11,601 nt of DNA from CALFVT01 sp964513675. GTDB taxonomy: Bacteria; Pseudomonadota; Alphaproteobacteria; Caulobacterales; Maricaulaceae. The stretch is taken from NCBI GenBank assembly GCA_964513675.1, contig CAZEOD010000061.1, positions 1 to 11,601 of the forward strand, in the 5' to 3' direction. The notes beneath the pieces are model-generated. The model was not told where the DNA came from, did not search any database, and saw only the letters and a list, made by a program, of their open reading frames with translations. The translations under genes were made by a program, and so were the position numbers. Shown piece after piece: positions 1 through 7,470 of the stretch. Position 1 is the first letter of the stretch. Every line of letters starts with the position of its first letter.

Positions 1-428
1 CTTACGGGCTAGAGCGCCTCGCCATGTATGTGCAAAATGTCGATAATGTTTATGATCTCGTCTTCACAGATGCTAATGAAGCCAACGGAACACCCGAAGT
101 GCTTTACGGGGATGTGTTTCATCAAAATGAAGTGCAGCAATCGACTTATAATTTCGAATATTCCAATACGGAAAATACGCTTGAAAAATTCAAAATGGCA
201 GAAGCAGAATGTAAAGCGCTTCTTGCGCTAGACACGCCGCTTCCTCTGCCCGCTTATGAGCATGCACTCAAGGCGTCGCATTTATTTAATTTGCTCGATG
301 CACGCGGCGTGGTCAGCCCGACCCAAAGGCAAGAATATATCAAGCGCGTACGTGACCTCGCGAAAGGCTGTGCGGATGCGCATGTTAAGGGCGAAGCCGC
401 AGTGCCGCAACGCGGATGGAGGGCATAA
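1..428 (+). CDS. glyQ: Glycyl-tRNA synthetase alpha subunit, C-terminal part (5' end outside window)
   Basis: This is the C-terminal ~141 residues of the catalytic alpha subunit of the bacterial two-subunit (alpha2beta2) glycyl-tRNA synthetase, which activates glycine with ATP and charges tRNA-Gly in the cytoplasm. The reading frame is open from base 3 and begins YGLERLAMYVQ, the class II synthetase motif 3 with its conserved arginine. It continues with YGDVFHQNEVQQSTYNFEY and LPLPAYEHALKASHLFNLLDARG, all typical of GlyQ. The segment before YGDVF (about TDANEANGTPEVL) is several residues longer than I expect for the family. The gene ends with TAA at 426-428, whose last A is the first base of the glyS ATG, so the two subunits are translationally coupled. 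The catalytic N-terminal half lies outside the window. Identification is very secure. Confidence 0.97.
   Translation, partial: YGLERLAMYVQNVDNVYDLVFTDANEANGTPEVLYGDVFHQNEVQQSTYNFEYSNTENTLEKFKMAEAECKALLALDTPLPLPAYEHALKASHLFNLLDARGVVSPTQRQEYIKRVRDLAKGCADAHVKGEAAVPQRGWRA
418..423 (+). promoter_or_regulatory. Ribosome binding site that fixes the glyS start
   Basis: GGAGGG lies four bases before the ATG at 428. An in-frame ATG at 416 gives a longer reading frame but overlaps this site and has no comparable site of its own. Starting at 428 gives MTELFIEIFCEEIPARMQ, which matches the usual GlyS N-terminus, so 428 is preferred. Confidence 0.8.
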
Positions 429-2689
429 TGACTGAGCTATTCATTGAAATTTTCTGCGAAGAAATTCCGGCCCGCATGCAAGAAAGAGCCGGCGCAGATT
501 TATCCAAAGCTTTGACGGATGGCTTGAAAAAGGCAGGACTAACGGTTGAGGGCGTGCAAAGCCTAACAGGGCCGCGCCGCTTGGTTTACAGAGCCGATGT
601 GCCGATGAAATCTCCAGATATTTCAGATGAGCGCAAGGGGCCGCGTGTGGGCGCGCCTGAGCAAGCTTTGGCGGGTTTTATGAAGGCAGCCGGGCTGTCT
701 GATATATCAGAAGCCGAAATTCGCGAGGATAAAAAAGGCGAATTTTACATCGCCAAGATTGAAAAATCAGGACGCGCGACAGCGGATATTGTCAAAGAGC
801 TTCTGCCAGCGGTTATGACAAATTTCCCATGGCCAAAATCTATGAAATCAGGTGCGGCGAGTTTTCGCTGGGTGCGGCCATTGCAAAGCCTTATCTGCCT
901 GCTCGGCGGTGATGTTGTGGATATGGAGATTGGCGGCATTAAAACAGGCCGCGTCACTGCGGGTCATCGGCGCCACGGCAAAGGCCCTTTTACGGTCACA
1001 GGTTTCGCCGATTACCGCGCGCAATTAGAAGGCCAAAAAGCGGGTCAGGGTCATGTCATGCTCGATGCGCAGGCGCGTAAGGATAAAATCCTCAGCGATG
1101 CGCAAAAGCTTTGCATGGATGCGGGTTTGGAGCTTGTGGATGATATGGGCTTGCTTAATGAGGTCGCAGGGCTTGCGGAATATCCAAATGTGATTTTAGG
1201 CGATATGGACCCGAGCTTTCTGGAGCTTCCGGGTGAAGTCATTCGCCTCTCTATGCGCACTCACCAGAAATATTTCGCTGTGCGCGACCCTAAAACAGGT
1301 CATCTTGCGCCTCATTTTGTGGTGGTTGCTAACCAAGAAGCTCCCGATGGCGGCGTGGCCATTGCTAAGGGTAATAGTAAAGTCCTCTCCGCGCGGCTCG
1401 CAGATGCGCAGTTCTTCCAAAGCGAAGATGCAAAGATGAAGCTTGAAGATTATTACGAAAAACTCGGCACGGTGGTGTTCCATAAAAAGCTCGGGAGCAT
1501 CAAAGATAAAGCCGAACGCGTGGCCTCGCTTGCGCGGGAACTTGCGCCTAAGGTTGGGGCGGATGCGGACGCCGCAGCGCAAGCAGCCAAGCTGGCGAAA
1601 TGTGATCTTGTGACCAATATGGTCATTGAGTTTACATCGCTCGAAGGCCAAATTGGCCGCCTCATGTATGAAAAAGAGGGCGGCGATAAAGACATCGCCC
1701 TCGCGATTGAGCAGCATTATAAGCCCAAGGGGCCGAGTGATGAGGTGCCGACAAATCCAGTGGCCGTTGCGGTAGCGCTGGCGGATAAGCTTGATACGCT
1801 CATTGGATTCTGGGCGATTGATGAAAAACCAACGGGGAGCAAAGATCCCTTTGCCCTGCGGCGGGCTGCGTTGGGTGTTGTGCGGATTATTTTGGAGAAT
1901 CGGGTTCGGTTGGATTTGATTGAAGATATAGATATGATAATTGCATCCGTTATATTGGGCATTATAATTTATTCTAGTGAAAATAAGAAAAATGGGATAA
2001 CCGATAAAGAAATTGCTGATGCTAGAGGACTTGATGTTAAAATTGTAAGCGAAGTTATGGAAAGGCTTGATGACGCTAAAATATACACCGAGAAAGCTTT
2101 AAATCCTAAAAAGAATAATTCGGATTCTGGGCCCATTTTTCCAATAGACGAAGAAAATTGTAATAACCTCCTCGCCTTTATCCGAGACCGCCTCAAAGTC
2201 TACTTGCGCGAGAAGGGCCTTCGCCATGACATTATCGACGCTATCCTAGCGCAGGGAGGCAATGATTTGCTCGATATCGTAAACCGCATTACAGCGCTTC
2301 AGTCCTTCATCGACACAGCCGACGGCGCTAACCTGATGGCGGGTTATAAACGCGCGGCGAATATCCTGAAAGCAGAGGCGAAAAAGGCCAAAGCGTCGGG
2401 CGAAACTTTACCCGAAGGCGCGCCGGAAAGACCCGCTCAAGCCGAAGCGGCGGCGCTTTATGACGCCCTCATGAGCGCTTCACCTGCGATTGAGTCGGCA
2501 ATTAAAGATGAAAATTACGCCGAGGCCATGCAAAATTTAGCCAAATTACGGACGCCGATTGATGAATTTTTCGATCATGTGACAGTTATTTCAGATGACA
2601 CCGCTGTCATGAAAAACAACCTTAGACTTCTCTTGCTTATTCGTGATACGGCGCGACAGATTGCAGATTTCGAGGCCATACAAAGCTAA
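428..2689 (+). CDS. glyS: Glycyl-tRNA synthetase beta subunit, with an unusual internal expansion
   Basis: Beta subunit (753 residues) of alpha2beta2 glycyl-tRNA synthetase, which supplies tRNA recognition and is needed for charging. The N-terminal body shows the family hallmarks: TELFIEIFCEEIPARMQ at the start, TGPRRLVYRADVP, MRTHQKYFAVRDPKTGHLAPHFVVVAN, and KDPFALRRAALGVVRIILEN near residues 473-491. The C-terminal part carries RDRLKVYLREKGLRHD, the FIDTADGANLMAGYKRAANIL stretch and a DALR-type anticodon-binding domain (about residues 650-750, LRTPIDEFFDHVTVISDD). The protein is longer than the roughly 690 residues usual for GlyS. The excess falls at about residues 501-580, where the DNA is A+T-rich (see separate entry). 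The frame is intact throughout, so the gene looks functional. It overlaps glyQ by one base, implying stoichiometric co-translation. Confidence 0.97.
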   Translation: MTELFIEIFCEEIPARMQERAGADLSKALTDGLKKAGLTVEGVQSLTGPRRLVYRADVPMKSPDISDERKGPRVGAPEQALAGFMKAAGLSDISEAEIREDKKGEFYIAKIEKSGRATADIVKELLPAVMTNFPWPKSMKSGAASFRWVRPLQSLICLLGGDVVDMEIGGIKTGRVTAGHRRHGKGPFTVTGFADYRAQLEGQKAGQGHVMLDAQARKDKILSDAQKLCMDAGLELVDDMGLLNEVAGLAEYPNVILGDMDPSFLELPGEVIRLSMRTHQKYFAVRDPKTGHLAPHFVVVANQEAPDGGVAIAKGNSKVLSARLADAQFFQSEDAKMKLEDYYEKLGTVVFHKKLGSIKDKAERVASLARELAPKVGADADAAAQAAKLAKCDLVTNMVIEFTSLEGQIGRLMYEKEGGDKDIALAIEQHYKPKGPSDEVPTNPVAVAVALADKLDTLIGFWAIDEKPTGSKDPFALRRAALGVVRIILENRVRLDLIEDIDMIIASVILGIIIYSSENKKNGITDKEIADARGLDVKIVSEVMERLDDAKIYTEKALNPKKNNSDSGPIFPIDEENCNNLLAFIRDRLKVYLREKGLRHDIIDAILAQGGNDLLDIVNRITALQSFIDTADGANLMAGYKRAANILKAEAKKAKASGETLPEGAPERPAQAEAAALYDALMSASPAIESAIKDENYAEAMQNLAKLRTPIDEFFDHVTVISDDTAVMKNNLRLLLLIRDTARQIADFEAIQS
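1928..2167 (+). other. A+T-rich in-frame expansion within glyS
   Basis: Bases 1921-2160 contain about 77 G or C in 240 by hand count (about 32%), against about 52% in the 60 bases on each side. The stretch encodes about residues 501-580 of GlyS, between the conserved RIILENRVRLDL and LLAFIRDRLKVYLREKG blocks, where E. coli-type GlyS has, from memory, a linker of about 25 residues. Codon choice shifts toward ATA, AAA, AAT and AGA. The encoded segment has a hydrophobic patch (MIIASVILGIIIYSS), then ITDKEIADARGLDVKIVSEV followed by a second helix, a pattern that looks like a helix-turn-helix. An Asn/Lys/Ser-rich linker follows. I see no flanking direct or inverted repeat that would mark a mobile element. 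Confidence 0.75.
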
Positions 2690-2700
2690 TCTGTTGGGGT

Positions 2701-2768
2701 GAACGCCCTTGCTGTGACGGCTTGTCTTGATTGATGCGGCATAAATTGGACGTGTTGAGCAAGGGTTC
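2701..2768 (+). repeat. Inverted repeat in the ppdK leader, right arm over the likely ribosome binding site
   Basis: CCCTTGCT at 2706-2713 is the exact reverse complement of AGCAAGGG at 2758-2765, with a 44-base loop. GAA (2701-2703) and TTC (2766-2768) extend the stem across a two-base bulge. The right arm includes AAGGG, the best purine-rich ribosome binding site candidate for the ATG at 2775. In the ppdK mRNA the arms could pair and hide that site. The loop is long and an 8-bp match in 85 bp is not strong evidence by itself. Confidence 0.35.
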
Positions 2769-2774
2769 TGGGTC

Positions 2775-5438
2775 ATGACAAAATGGGTTTACGCATTTGG
2801 CGGCGGGCAGGCCGAGGGCAATACCACCATGAAAAACCTCTTAGGGGGGAAGGGCGCGAATTTGGCTGAAATGGCCTCGCTAGGCCTGCCTGTGCCGCCT
2901 GGGTTCACGATGACGGCAGAGGTCTGCACGGCCTATTACGATAATGGCGAGCACTATCCAGACGGCGTTGATCGTCAGCTCGAAGAGGGGCTGGCCCATA
3001 TCGAGGTGGCTACAGGCAAAAAATTCGGGGATAGCGGCAATCCGCTACTCGTGTCTGTGCGCTCTGGCGCGCGGGCCTCTATGCCGGGTATGATGGATAC
3101 GGTGCTGAATTTGGGGCTGAATGATGCGACAGTTGACGGGCTTGCCAAGCTCTCTGGGGATCGCCGCTTTGCCCTTGATAGCTATCGCCGCTTTATCACC
3201 ATGTATTCCGATGTTGTGCTGGGCGTTCACCATCATTTGTTTGAAGATATCCTCGATCAGCATAAAGATGATTTAGGTATTTTGCTCGATACGGATATGA
3301 CCGCCGATAATTGGGCGGCTGTGATTACGGATTATAAAGCGGCTGTGCGCGAGGAATTAGGGCGGGATTTCCCCCAAGATGCGCGCGAGCAGCTCCAAGG
3401 TGCGGTTGATGCTGTCTTTGGCTCTTGGATGAATGAACGGGCGGTTGTTTACCGCCGCATTAATGATATTCCGGCCGCATGGGGGACAGCTGTTAACGTA
3501 CAGGCGATGGTTTTTGGCAATATGGGCCAAAGCTCGGCTACGGGCGTGGCTTTTACCCGCGATCCGAGCACGGGCGAGAATGAATATTACGGCGAATTTC
3601 TGATTAATGCGCAGGGCGAAGATGTTGTAGCGGGTATTCGCACGCCCCAAACCCTCACCAAACGTGCACGCATTGCAATGGATGATGACGCGCCCTCGAT
3701 GGAAGAGGCTTTGCCCGAGGTCTACCGCCAATTAGCAGGGACTTTTGATGTTCTCGAAGCCCATTACCGCGATATGCAGGACATTGAGTTTACCGTCGAG
3801 CAAGGCCAGCTCTGGATGTTGCAAACCCGCACAGGTAAGCGCACGGCGCGGGCAGCGCTTAAAATCGCGGTTGATATGGCCGAGGCCGGACAAATCTCGC
3901 AAGATGAGGCGCTGATGCGGATTGATCCGCTGTCTCTCGATCAGCTTTTACACCCTACGCTAGATAAAGACGGCGCGCGGGATTTAATCGTCACGGGGCT
4001 ACCGGCGTCTCCGGGGGCGGCGATCGGCGAAGTTGTCTTTAACTCCGATGAAGCCGAAGCCAAGTCTAAGGCCGGCCATAAGGTTATTCTCGTGCGGGTT
4101 GAGACAAGCCCTGAAGATATTCACGGGATGCACGCCGCCGAAGCGATTGTGACAGCACGCGGCGGTATGACCTCTCACGCGGCTGTTGTGGCGCGCGGAA
4201 TGGGCCGCCCTTGCGTCTCAGGCGCAGGTGATATGCGTATTAATTACGAGTCGGGTGAATTTAGTGCATTGGGCCGCCGCGTAAAAGCGGGCGATATTAT
4301 CACGGTTGACGGGGCATCCGGGCAGGTCTTTGCCGGCGCTGTTGATATGGTGCAGCCCGAGTTATCGGGCGATTTTGCCAAGATTATGGACTGGGCCGAT
4401 AAGGCCCGCACGCTCGGTATACGGGCTAATGCGGAAACGCCGCTTGATGTTCAAACGGCGAAAGATTTTGGCGCGGAAGGCATTGGCCTTTGCCGAACGG
4501 AACATATGTTTTTTGAAGCCGATCGCCTTAGCTTTTTCCGTGAGATGATTTTGGCCTCTGATAAAACAGGCCGAGAGGATGCCTTGGCGAAGATCCTCCC
4601 TGTGCAACGGGCCGATTTTGTAAAGATTTTTGACATTATGGGCGCCTTGCCTTGTACAATACGTCTGCTTGACCCGCCTTTACATGAGTTTCTCCCCCAT
4701 TCAGGGGATGATATTGCCGCTGTTGCCGAGGCTACAGGCTTATCGGTCGATGAATTAATGAGCCGCGCGAAACAGCTACATGAGAGCAATCCTATGCTGG
4801 GTCACCGCGGTTGCCGCCTTGGTATTTCCTATCCAGAAATTTACGAAATGCAGGCCCGCGCTATTTTTCAAGCGCAGCAAGAGGTGGCGCAGGCCAGCGG
4901 CATATGTCCTACCGCCGAGATTATGATTCCGCTTATATCCTCCGCTAAAGAGCTAGAAATCCTGAAAGGCCGTATTGATGCCGTCGCCGCTGAATTGACG
5001 GCGAGCGGCAAGGCGCCAACCTATTCAGTGGGGACAATGATCGAATTGCCGCGCGCCGCGCTGCGGGCGGGCGATATAGCCGAACATGCTGCTTTTTTCT
5101 CTTTTGGGACAAATGATTTGACGCAAACCACCTTTGGCTTATCTCGCGATGATGCAGGACGATTCCTGCCGGACTATGTCGCGAATGGCATTATCGAGAA
5201 AGATCCTTTTGTGACCTTAGACCAAGACGGCGTCGGGGATTTAATACAGATAGCCGAATCACGCGGACGTGCGGCGCGTAAAGATATTAAAATGGGAATT
5301 TGCGGCGAACATGGCGGTGACCCTGCGTCTATTGGCTTCTGCCATAGGGCGGGGTTGAATTATGTATCCTGCTCCCCATATCGGGTGCCAATCGCGCGCT
5401 TAGCGGCGGCACAGGCGGCAATAGAGGCCCAAAACTAA
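2775..5438 (+). CDS. ppdK: Pyruvate, phosphate dikinase
   Basis: Cytoplasmic enzyme interconverting ATP, phosphate and pyruvate with AMP, pyrophosphate and phosphoenolpyruvate. At 887 residues it has the normal full length. The N-terminal ATP-grasp part carries GGKGANLAEMASLGLPVPPGF and VSVRSGARASMPGMMDT (Arg96 in this stretch). The central swivelling domain carries GGMTSHAAVVARGMGRPCV with the phospho-accepting His468; Thr466, two residues before it, is where the PPDK regulatory kinase acts in known members. The C-terminal PEP-binding barrel carries GLCRTEHMFF (Arg574), SFGTNDLTQTTFG (Asn780, Asp781) and GICGEHGGDP with catalytic Cys843. No key residue is missing. The ATG at 2775 gives the standard MTKWVYAFGGG start; AAGGG at 2761-2765 is a rather distant ribosome binding site. 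The 85-bp gap after glyS leaves open whether ppdK has its own promoter. No PPDK regulatory protein gene is in the window. Confidence 0.98.
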   Translation: MTKWVYAFGGGQAEGNTTMKNLLGGKGANLAEMASLGLPVPPGFTMTAEVCTAYYDNGEHYPDGVDRQLEEGLAHIEVATGKKFGDSGNPLLVSVRSGARASMPGMMDTVLNLGLNDATVDGLAKLSGDRRFALDSYRRFITMYSDVVLGVHHHLFEDILDQHKDDLGILLDTDMTADNWAAVITDYKAAVREELGRDFPQDAREQLQGAVDAVFGSWMNERAVVYRRINDIPAAWGTAVNVQAMVFGNMGQSSATGVAFTRDPSTGENEYYGEFLINAQGEDVVAGIRTPQTLTKRARIAMDDDAPSMEEALPEVYRQLAGTFDVLEAHYRDMQDIEFTVEQGQLWMLQTRTGKRTARAALKIAVDMAEAGQISQDEALMRIDPLSLDQLLHPTLDKDGARDLIVTGLPASPGAAIGEVVFNSDEAEAKSKAGHKVILVRVETSPEDIHGMHAAEAIVTARGGMTSHAAVVARGMGRPCVSGAGDMRINYESGEFSALGRRVKAGDIITVDGASGQVFAGAVDMVQPELSGDFAKIMDWADKARTLGIRANAETPLDVQTAKDFGAEGIGLCRTEHMFFEADRLSFFREMILASDKTGREDALAKILPVQRADFVKIFDIMGALPCTIRLLDPPLHEFLPHSGDDIAAVAEATGLSVDELMSRAKQLHESNPMLGHRGCRLGISYPEIYEMQARAIFQAQQEVAQASGICPTAEIMIPLISSAKELEILKGRIDAVAAELTASGKAPTYSVGTMIELPRAALRAGDIAEHAAFFSFGTNDLTQTTFGLSRDDAGRFLPDYVANGIIEKDPFVTLDQDGVGDLIQIAESRGRAARKDIKMGICGEHGGDPASIGFCHRAGLNYVSCSPYRVPIARLAAAQAAIEAQN

Positions 5439-5449
5439 CGTTTTATGAC

Positions 5450-5479
5450 GCAAAATTGAGTGGAGCTTTCTAATTTTGC
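5450..5479 (+). terminator. Possible weak hairpin after ppdK
   Basis: GCAAAATT at 5450-5457 and AATTTTGC at 5472-5479 form a perfect 8-bp inverted repeat with a 14-base loop, starting 12 bases after the ppdK stop. The stem is A+T-rich and is not followed by a clear run of T, so it is a poor intrinsic terminator and could equally be a protein-binding site or chance. Confidence 0.25.
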
Positions 5480-5547
5480 TGTCTATTTGCAGCGAAATTA
5501 TATTAACGCCCGTAAAGGGAGTGTTAACCTTCACAAGGCATGGCTTG

Positions 5548-5557
5548 CATTTAAATG
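5548..5557. promoter_or_regulatory. Palindrome upstream of the cell wall hydrolase gene
   Basis: CATTTAAATG is a perfect 10-bp palindrome 44 bases before the hydrolase ATG, in the 163-bp gap where a promoter for this gene would lie. It could be an operator half-pair, but no second copy or recognisable -35/-10 pair supports this. Confidence 0.2.
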
Positions 5558-5601
5558 ATTTTACATGTAGGGACGCGCCAAATTTGAGAAACAGGTCACA
5601 T

Positions 5602-6348
5602 ATGACACGTTTAGGTGAAATTCTAGCCGGATGGGCTATGGCGGCCAGCGCTTGCGCTGTGGCAGCTATCGCGTTTCCGGTAATCTCTGCGAAAGCAGCG
5701 GTGCAAAAAGATGCAGCGCGGTGGAATGCGCGTGCGCAGGCGTTTGAGGCTGAAACGGTCTCTTTTAAGGCGGATATATCGCCTGTAGCCGACCGTTTAA
5801 CCGATGTTTTCATGCAAGCTGATTTTAATGATGTTTCGCGCGATGCACGTCTTTTATTCTCGAATAAAGCTTCGACACCGGTTGTACTTGATTGGTCTGA
5901 AAACCAAGCGCAGACACATCAATGTCTGGCTGAAGCCGTTTATTACGAAGCTCGCTCTGAAACGAAAGCCGGCCAAAAAGCTGTGGCTGAGGTTATTTTA
6001 AACCGCGTCAAAAGTAAACATTACCCCAATACGATTTGCGGTGTTGTTTATCAGGGTGCAGAGCGAAGCACAGGCTGCCAGTTTACTTTCACATGTGATG
6101 GCTCAACGGCAAAAATGCCTTACGGCAAGCTATGGACACGATCAGAAGATGTCGCAAGATTGGCTCTTACAGGCGCTATGGGCGAGCTGACGGGCGGCGC
6201 GACACATTATCATACAACCGATATATTTCCGCATTGGGCCCCGAATATGCGCCCAACACGTTTGATCGGTAGCCATCAGTTCTACCGCTTCCGTTTCCGC
6301 GAGCGCCCTGTTGCGACTGCCGCCGTCGCCGTAGCGCCGCCAATTTAG
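5602..6348 (+). CDS. Exported cell wall hydrolase, SleB/CwlJ (Hydrolase_2) family
   Basis: Probable peptidoglycan hydrolase of 248 residues acting in the periplasm. Residues 1-33 look like a signal peptide or N-terminal anchor: MTRLGEILAGW, a hydrophobic Ala-rich stretch, then a possible cleavage site near ISAKAA. A linker of about 70 residues follows. The SleB-like domain (about 107-235) shows CLAEAVYYEARSETKAGQ, VAEVILNRVKSKHYPNTICG, GCQFTFTCDG and GGATHYHTTDIFPHW. Glu111 or Glu116 in the first motif is the expected catalytic glutamate. The family is named for spore germination lytic enzymes, but in Gram-negative, non-sporing alphaproteobacteria its members are presumed to remodel peptidoglycan. 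The frame is open upstream to a TTG at 5476, but that adds residues without a signal-peptide pattern. ATG 5602 with CAGG six bases before it places the signal peptide correctly. Confidence 0.88.
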   Translation: MTRLGEILAGWAMAASACAVAAIAFPVISAKAAVQKDAARWNARAQAFEAETVSFKADISPVADRLTDVFMQADFNDVSRDARLLFSNKASTPVVLDWSENQAQTHQCLAEAVYYEARSETKAGQKAVAEVILNRVKSKHYPNTICGVVYQGAERSTGCQFTFTCDGSTAKMPYGKLWTRSEDVARLALTGAMGELTGGATHYHTTDIFPHWAPNMRPTRLIGSHQFYRFRFRERPVATAAVAVAPPI

Positions 6349-6376
6349 CCAGACCTGAACCTAGCTTCTTACGGCG

Positions 6377-7243
6377 TTATTGTGCGTCCAGACCAATATC
6401 GAAATTCACCGCAGAATGGGTCACGGCTCCGACAGAGATGATATCGACGCCGGTTTGGGCAATGTCTTTGACCGTTCCCAGATTAACCCCGCCAGATGCT
6501 TCTAAGACGGGGCGGTGCCCTTTAAATCCATCCGCAATGGCAACGGCTTCTTTGAGTTGCTGCGGGCTCATATTATCAAGAAGCACAACGTCGGGGGCAA
6601 AGGGCAGGGCGCGTTTAAGCTGTTCGAGGTGGTCAACCTCGACGCTGACGCGCTGCATATGATCTGCGCCGGCTTTGATGGTTTTAAGGGCCGCTTCTAT
6701 GCCGCCAGCCAGCGCAATATGATTATCTTTAATCATGATCGCATCAGATAGTGATCCACGATGCGTTGCGCCGCCGCCGGCTAAAACGGCGCGTTTTTCA
6801 AGCGCTCGGAGGCCCGGAGTGGTTTTTCGTGTCGCCGCAATTTTAGCCTTGGTGCCATGGGTTAAGGCGGTATATTTCGCCGTTAATGTGGCAATGCCGG
6901 ATAGGCGTCCCATAAAATTAAGCGCTGTGCGTTCACCCATTAAAAGGCTGCGAACAGGCCCGCTTAGCGTGGCGATTAAACTGCCTTTTTCGAGCTTAGC
7001 GCCGTCCTGAACATGCGGATTAAAACTTACATTAGGGTCGATCATGGCAAAGGTCATGGCGGCGGGTTGAAGCCCTGCTAATCTACCCATATCACGGGCG
7101 CGAAAATAAAGTGTTGCCTGCGCTGTTTCTGGTACAAGCAAATTCGCAGTTGCATCGCCAGCCGTGCCGAAATCCTCGGCCAAAGCCATGCGGATAATGG
7201 GGGCAATCACAGTCGGAGGGAGGGGAGGGTAATTAAATGTCAC
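6377..7243 (-). CDS. nadC: Nicotinate-nucleotide pyrophosphorylase, carboxylating (quinolinate phosphoribosyltransferase)
   Basis: Converts quinolinate and phosphoribosyl pyrophosphate to nicotinate mononucleotide, CO2 and pyrophosphate, the last step of de novo NAD precursor synthesis. At 288 residues it has normal length. Motifs in order: GERTALNFMGRLSGIAT (103-119), ATRKTTPGLRALEK (137-150), HRGSLSDAIMIKDNH (161-175, with Lys172), VEVDHLEQL (201-209), VVLLDNMSP (219-227), EASGGVN (248-254) and ISVGAVTHS (269-277). The glycine-rich loop reads GGGATHR, where E. coli has GGGANHR as I recall; human QPRT has Ser here, so this is tolerated. The start is GTG (7243-7241) with AAGG about 10 bases upstream. 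The usual family N-terminus (PLPP...LAEDFG) supports this over the later ATG at codon 19. It is 227 bp downstream of nadB on the same strand, and its 3' end faces the hydrolase gene 28 bp away. Confidence 0.97.
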   Translation of the reverse strand: MTFNYPPLPPTVIAPIIRMALAEDFGTAGDATANLLVPETAQATLYFRARDMGRLAGLQPAAMTFAMIDPNVSFNPHVQDGAKLEKGSLIATLSGPVRSLLMGERTALNFMGRLSGIATLTAKYTALTHGTKAKIAATRKTTPGLRALEKRAVLAGGGATHRGSLSDAIMIKDNHIALAGGIEAALKTIKAGADHMQRVSVEVDHLEQLKRALPFAPDVVLLDNMSPQQLKEAVAIADGFKGHRPVLEASGGVNLGTVKDIAQTGVDIISVGAVTHSAVNFDIGLDAQ

Positions 7244-7330
7244 GATCGGTTAGCCTTATAAAATTACGGCGAAGATATTCCGCAAACATAGGAACTGTAA
7301 AGGTGATATCCCCATTTTTGGGACTATATA

Positions 7331-7441
7331 TCATGCTCTTATGAATAATTTTCTTATGGTGAAGGCCCGTCTATTGATGCGCTCACCACTATGTTCCGCT
7401 ATATCCGGCGGCTTATATGGGCCATACCCGAAGCTTGCCAT
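7331..7441 (-). CDS. Possible 36-residue ORF between nadB and nadC
   Basis: The nadB-nadC gap (7244-7470, 227 bp) lacks an established gene. On the nad strand an ATG at 7441-7439 opens a 36-codon frame ending with TGA at 7333-7331, starting MASFGYGPYKPPDIAEHSGE and ending in a basic tail (RKLFIRA). Its composition, with a Gly/Pro/Tyr start and basic end, is protein-like, but the nearest purine-rich stretch (AAGG) is about 16 bases before the ATG and no family is recognised. It may be a chance frame or a remnant. The opposite-strand frame beginning at 7341 runs into nadB and looks spurious. Confidence 0.2.
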   Translation of the reverse strand: MASFGYGPYKPPDIAEHSGERINRRAFTIRKLFIRA

Positions 7442-7470
7442 AGCTAAAACATATTCGCCTTGTTGCGGCG

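Noticed and set aside
1196..1717. 173-codon open frame on the minus strand opposite glyS
   Set aside because: It lies wholly within the conserved glyS coding region, its translation resembles no family, and long antisense frames are expected opposite such genes.
1928..2167. Mobile element or intein inside glyS
   Set aside because: No intein splice motifs, no transposase and no flanking direct or inverted repeats are visible; the segment is only described as an expansion.
3357..3731. 124-codon open frame on the minus strand opposite ppdK
   Set aside because: It is fully inside ppdK with no ribosome binding site or recognisable domain.
5503..5564. TTAA-rich stretch considered as a CtrA binding site
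   Set aside because: The TTAA elements are not spaced by seven bases as in the full CtrA consensus: 5503 and 5524 are 17 bases apart, and the one at 5551 is followed by TTAC after six.
5476..5601. Longer version of the cell wall hydrolase starting at TTG 5476
   Set aside because: It would bury the signal peptide behind 42 residues and lacks a ribosome binding site; ATG 5602 fits better.
6760..6790. Asn to Thr change in the NadC glycine-rich loop (GGGATHR) as loss of function
   Set aside because: The His, Arg and Lys residues nearby are kept and other active members vary at this position, so the enzyme is expected to work.
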